This document shows positions 62,307 to 64,000 of a stretch of DNA of 64,000 nt, piece after piece. The DNA comes from Ptiloglossa arizonensis (Eukaryota > Arthropoda > Insecta > Hymenoptera > Colletidae). Within the stretch, counting starts at the first letter, position 1, and every line of letters begins with the position of its first letter. Where the stretch lies: assembly GCF_051014685.1 (NCBI RefSeq), contig NC_135051.1, positions 11,489,557 to 11,553,556 on the forward strand, read 5' to 3'. A model generated the notes under the pieces. It made no database searches. It was not told the DNA's origin and saw nothing but the letters and a program-made list of their open reading frames with translations. Made by a program: the position numbers and the translations under genes.

Positions 62307-64000
62307 CTACGAAATATTAACATTTTTTTACTCCTTTTACCGGAAACTGATTTAATTTAGTGAAAAGAATATTATTGGAATAGTGTATTTTTCTCGCAAC
62401 TTCAGTTTATATATATGCAGACAAAATGGAAAATATTTCATTAGACCGAGGTATACTTGTTAGTCAAATATGTTAAAATATATATATAAGTAAAATTCTA
62501 TATGTCCAAGAAGGGGATTTGACATAATAGAAAACAATGATATAATTTTTTTTAAGAAGAATTATTGTATAACTTGATTATACAATATAACTTGATTTTA
62601 TTTAAAAATTAATTTTGAAGGTTTTTAAATGCAATTCATTTTATACCCAATAGGGCAGTTTAAAATAGTGATTTTTAACCACCGTGCCATGAAATCAAAC
62701 ACACTGTGTGCCAATTTTTAACAAGAAATGTGATGCATTTTTTTTTGTTTATAATTTTTTAATTTCTTACTCTAATTATTTATAATTAGACTATAGATAA
62801 TGGTCTTACGATCAGTTTGAGAAAACTGTACCATGAAATCAAAAAGAGTAAGAACTTTCTTCTAGAGCACTGATAACAAATGAAGAATCTTTTGCATATA
62901 AAAATAACTTGATAATAGTTACCAAGATAAAATATTAAAATGATAAAACTATTCATCGATATATTGTAAAAGACGTGAAAGTGATTAATTTGAAACTAAA
63001 GAATGCAGGTTATAGAATAAAATTTTTAGCCTGTCAATAAGATTTCATCATGCGATAAAAGTGGAACGTGCATCATTTATTTTCCATCATAGTTTTAGTG
63101 CTCAGCACGCTTAGAAAGATTAAGAACCTCTGATTTAAAGTCTCAAACATCGTAAAAATTTATTTTTGTTTCCACAACATGTGGAATTGTAATGTGTCAA
63201 CACATGCAGTATTAATATATTCAAGACATATTGGTATTAATATTATGATTAAAATGTTATAATTATTAACAGTTATAATTTAAATTGCCAGTAGCATGCT
63301 TCAACTTTTTTGAATCCTTCAATAATTTCATCAATTTCTAATTCAGTTCTGAAACCAAGATTAATTCGAAACCTGATATCTTTTTTAAAAACTGAATTCC
63401 ACTCACACGAATTTACAACTCGTGCAATAGTTGAATAATTTATCTGTTTTAATTTTTTAGAAAAAAGTAAGAGTATTTTTCCAAAAAAATACGAGATCGC
63501 CAATAAATTTTAAAAGCGCGGGAGACAGATCAAAATATAACATTTTGGCTTCAGGTATTTAATAATTTTCGAAATATTAATGGAAACATTTCGATATTAT
63601 CCATTGTAATTTCTCTATATAAATATTACTAAAGCTTTTGTTTTTACTGTAGTATAGTCGAGTAGTATAGTGACGTAATAGCGTCTCACTTAAAATCGGC
63701 CCGCTTATTTTAAAACAATATAATACAGCCCGCATTACGTTTTAATTTCTGCGACAGAAAAATGTTAAGTTACAATATACTGTACTTACCGTAATTTTGA
63801 ACAATGACAACATATCAGTTCCTGATCCTTAAATAATAATTTATATTCTTTTCTTGGTTTCCTCCCTTCTAAAGTCTAAATCGCAGTGGTCTCCATTGAG
63901 ATTTAATCATCTACATATTGACTTCTGTTTCAATATGTATAGAATTAATTGAATAATTATACTGTCTCATATGAATTTTGACTTTTAATAATCACTGGGT
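62307..64000. other. Intron 1 of gene B, running off the window
   Basis: AT-rich. No candidate for exon 1 (signal peptide plus ADDL with a GT donor) was found. A minus-strand open stretch at 63273-63503 (76 codons, containing FRINLGFRTELEIDEII) is not a sulfatase and I do not recognise it. A donor-like sequence ACG|GTAAGT occurs on the minus strand near 63790, without matching coding sequence. Confidence 0.4.
62663..63135 (+). mobile_element. Candidate hAT-type MITE
   Basis: The left end, TAGTGATTTTTAACCACC, is matched by the right end read on the minus strand, CAGAGGTTCTTAATCTTT, with GTGC-containing sequence shortly inside both. Flanks GTTTAAAA and ATTTAAAG could be a decayed 8-base target duplication. 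No coding sequence inside; length about 470 bases. Confidence 0.5.

Noticed and set aside
63273..63503. Missing exon 1 of gene B
   Set aside because: It lacks the R-P-N and ADDL motif with a GT donor and has no signal peptide. The end vaguely recalls class V aminotransferase tails, but that is too weak to call.

Overview
This is eukaryotic, very AT-rich, intron-rich DNA, most probably from an insect. Hymenoptera is plausible from the base composition and the mix of mobile elements, but nothing here proves the order. Only one host gene family is recognisable: two arylsulfatase B-type sulfatase genes in tandem, both on the minus strand. The first (gene A, coding 27742-47328, 8 exons, 561 residues) is complete and has every catalytic residue I could check. 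The second (gene B, exons 2-8 between 50727 and 62306) runs off the right edge, so its first exon is missing. Gene B keeps the intron phases and most exon lengths of gene A, but the catalytic cysteine of the sulfatase signature reads as serine and it has an extra hydrophobic C-terminal tail. It may therefore be a membrane-tethered pseudoenzyme.

The left part (1-27.7 kb) has no host gene that I can identify. It holds decayed mobile elements: a mariner-type transposase fragment (3.9-4.2 kb); a piggyBac-like element with recognisable ends and TTAA target sites (5583-7854); nested R1-clade non-LTR retrotransposon fragments (9.5-12.0 kb); and a Tc1/mariner-superfamily element with long inverted ends (12031-12597). 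It also has a pair of inverted repeats 3.4 kb apart (22.3 and 25.9 kb) and a GC/CpG-richer patch (about 16.5-20 kb) of unknown role.

From 27.7 to 62.3 kb the sulfatase introns are packed with transposon debris. Gene A introns hold a Jockey-clade reverse transcriptase, R1-clade 3' ends, an internally deleted mariner with recognisable inverted ends, two opposed copia fragments around one LTR, and two tRNA-like sequences. Gene B introns hold further R1-clade fragments, one with eight copies of a 62-bp repeat in its 3' region. A candidate hAT-type MITE lies beyond gene B exon 2. The R1-clade pieces share a common 3' tail at five places, so one family seeded most of the clutter, outside its classical rDNA home.

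Exon boundaries were set by homology to the sulfatase family, GT/AG sites and reading-phase continuity. No transcript evidence was available.
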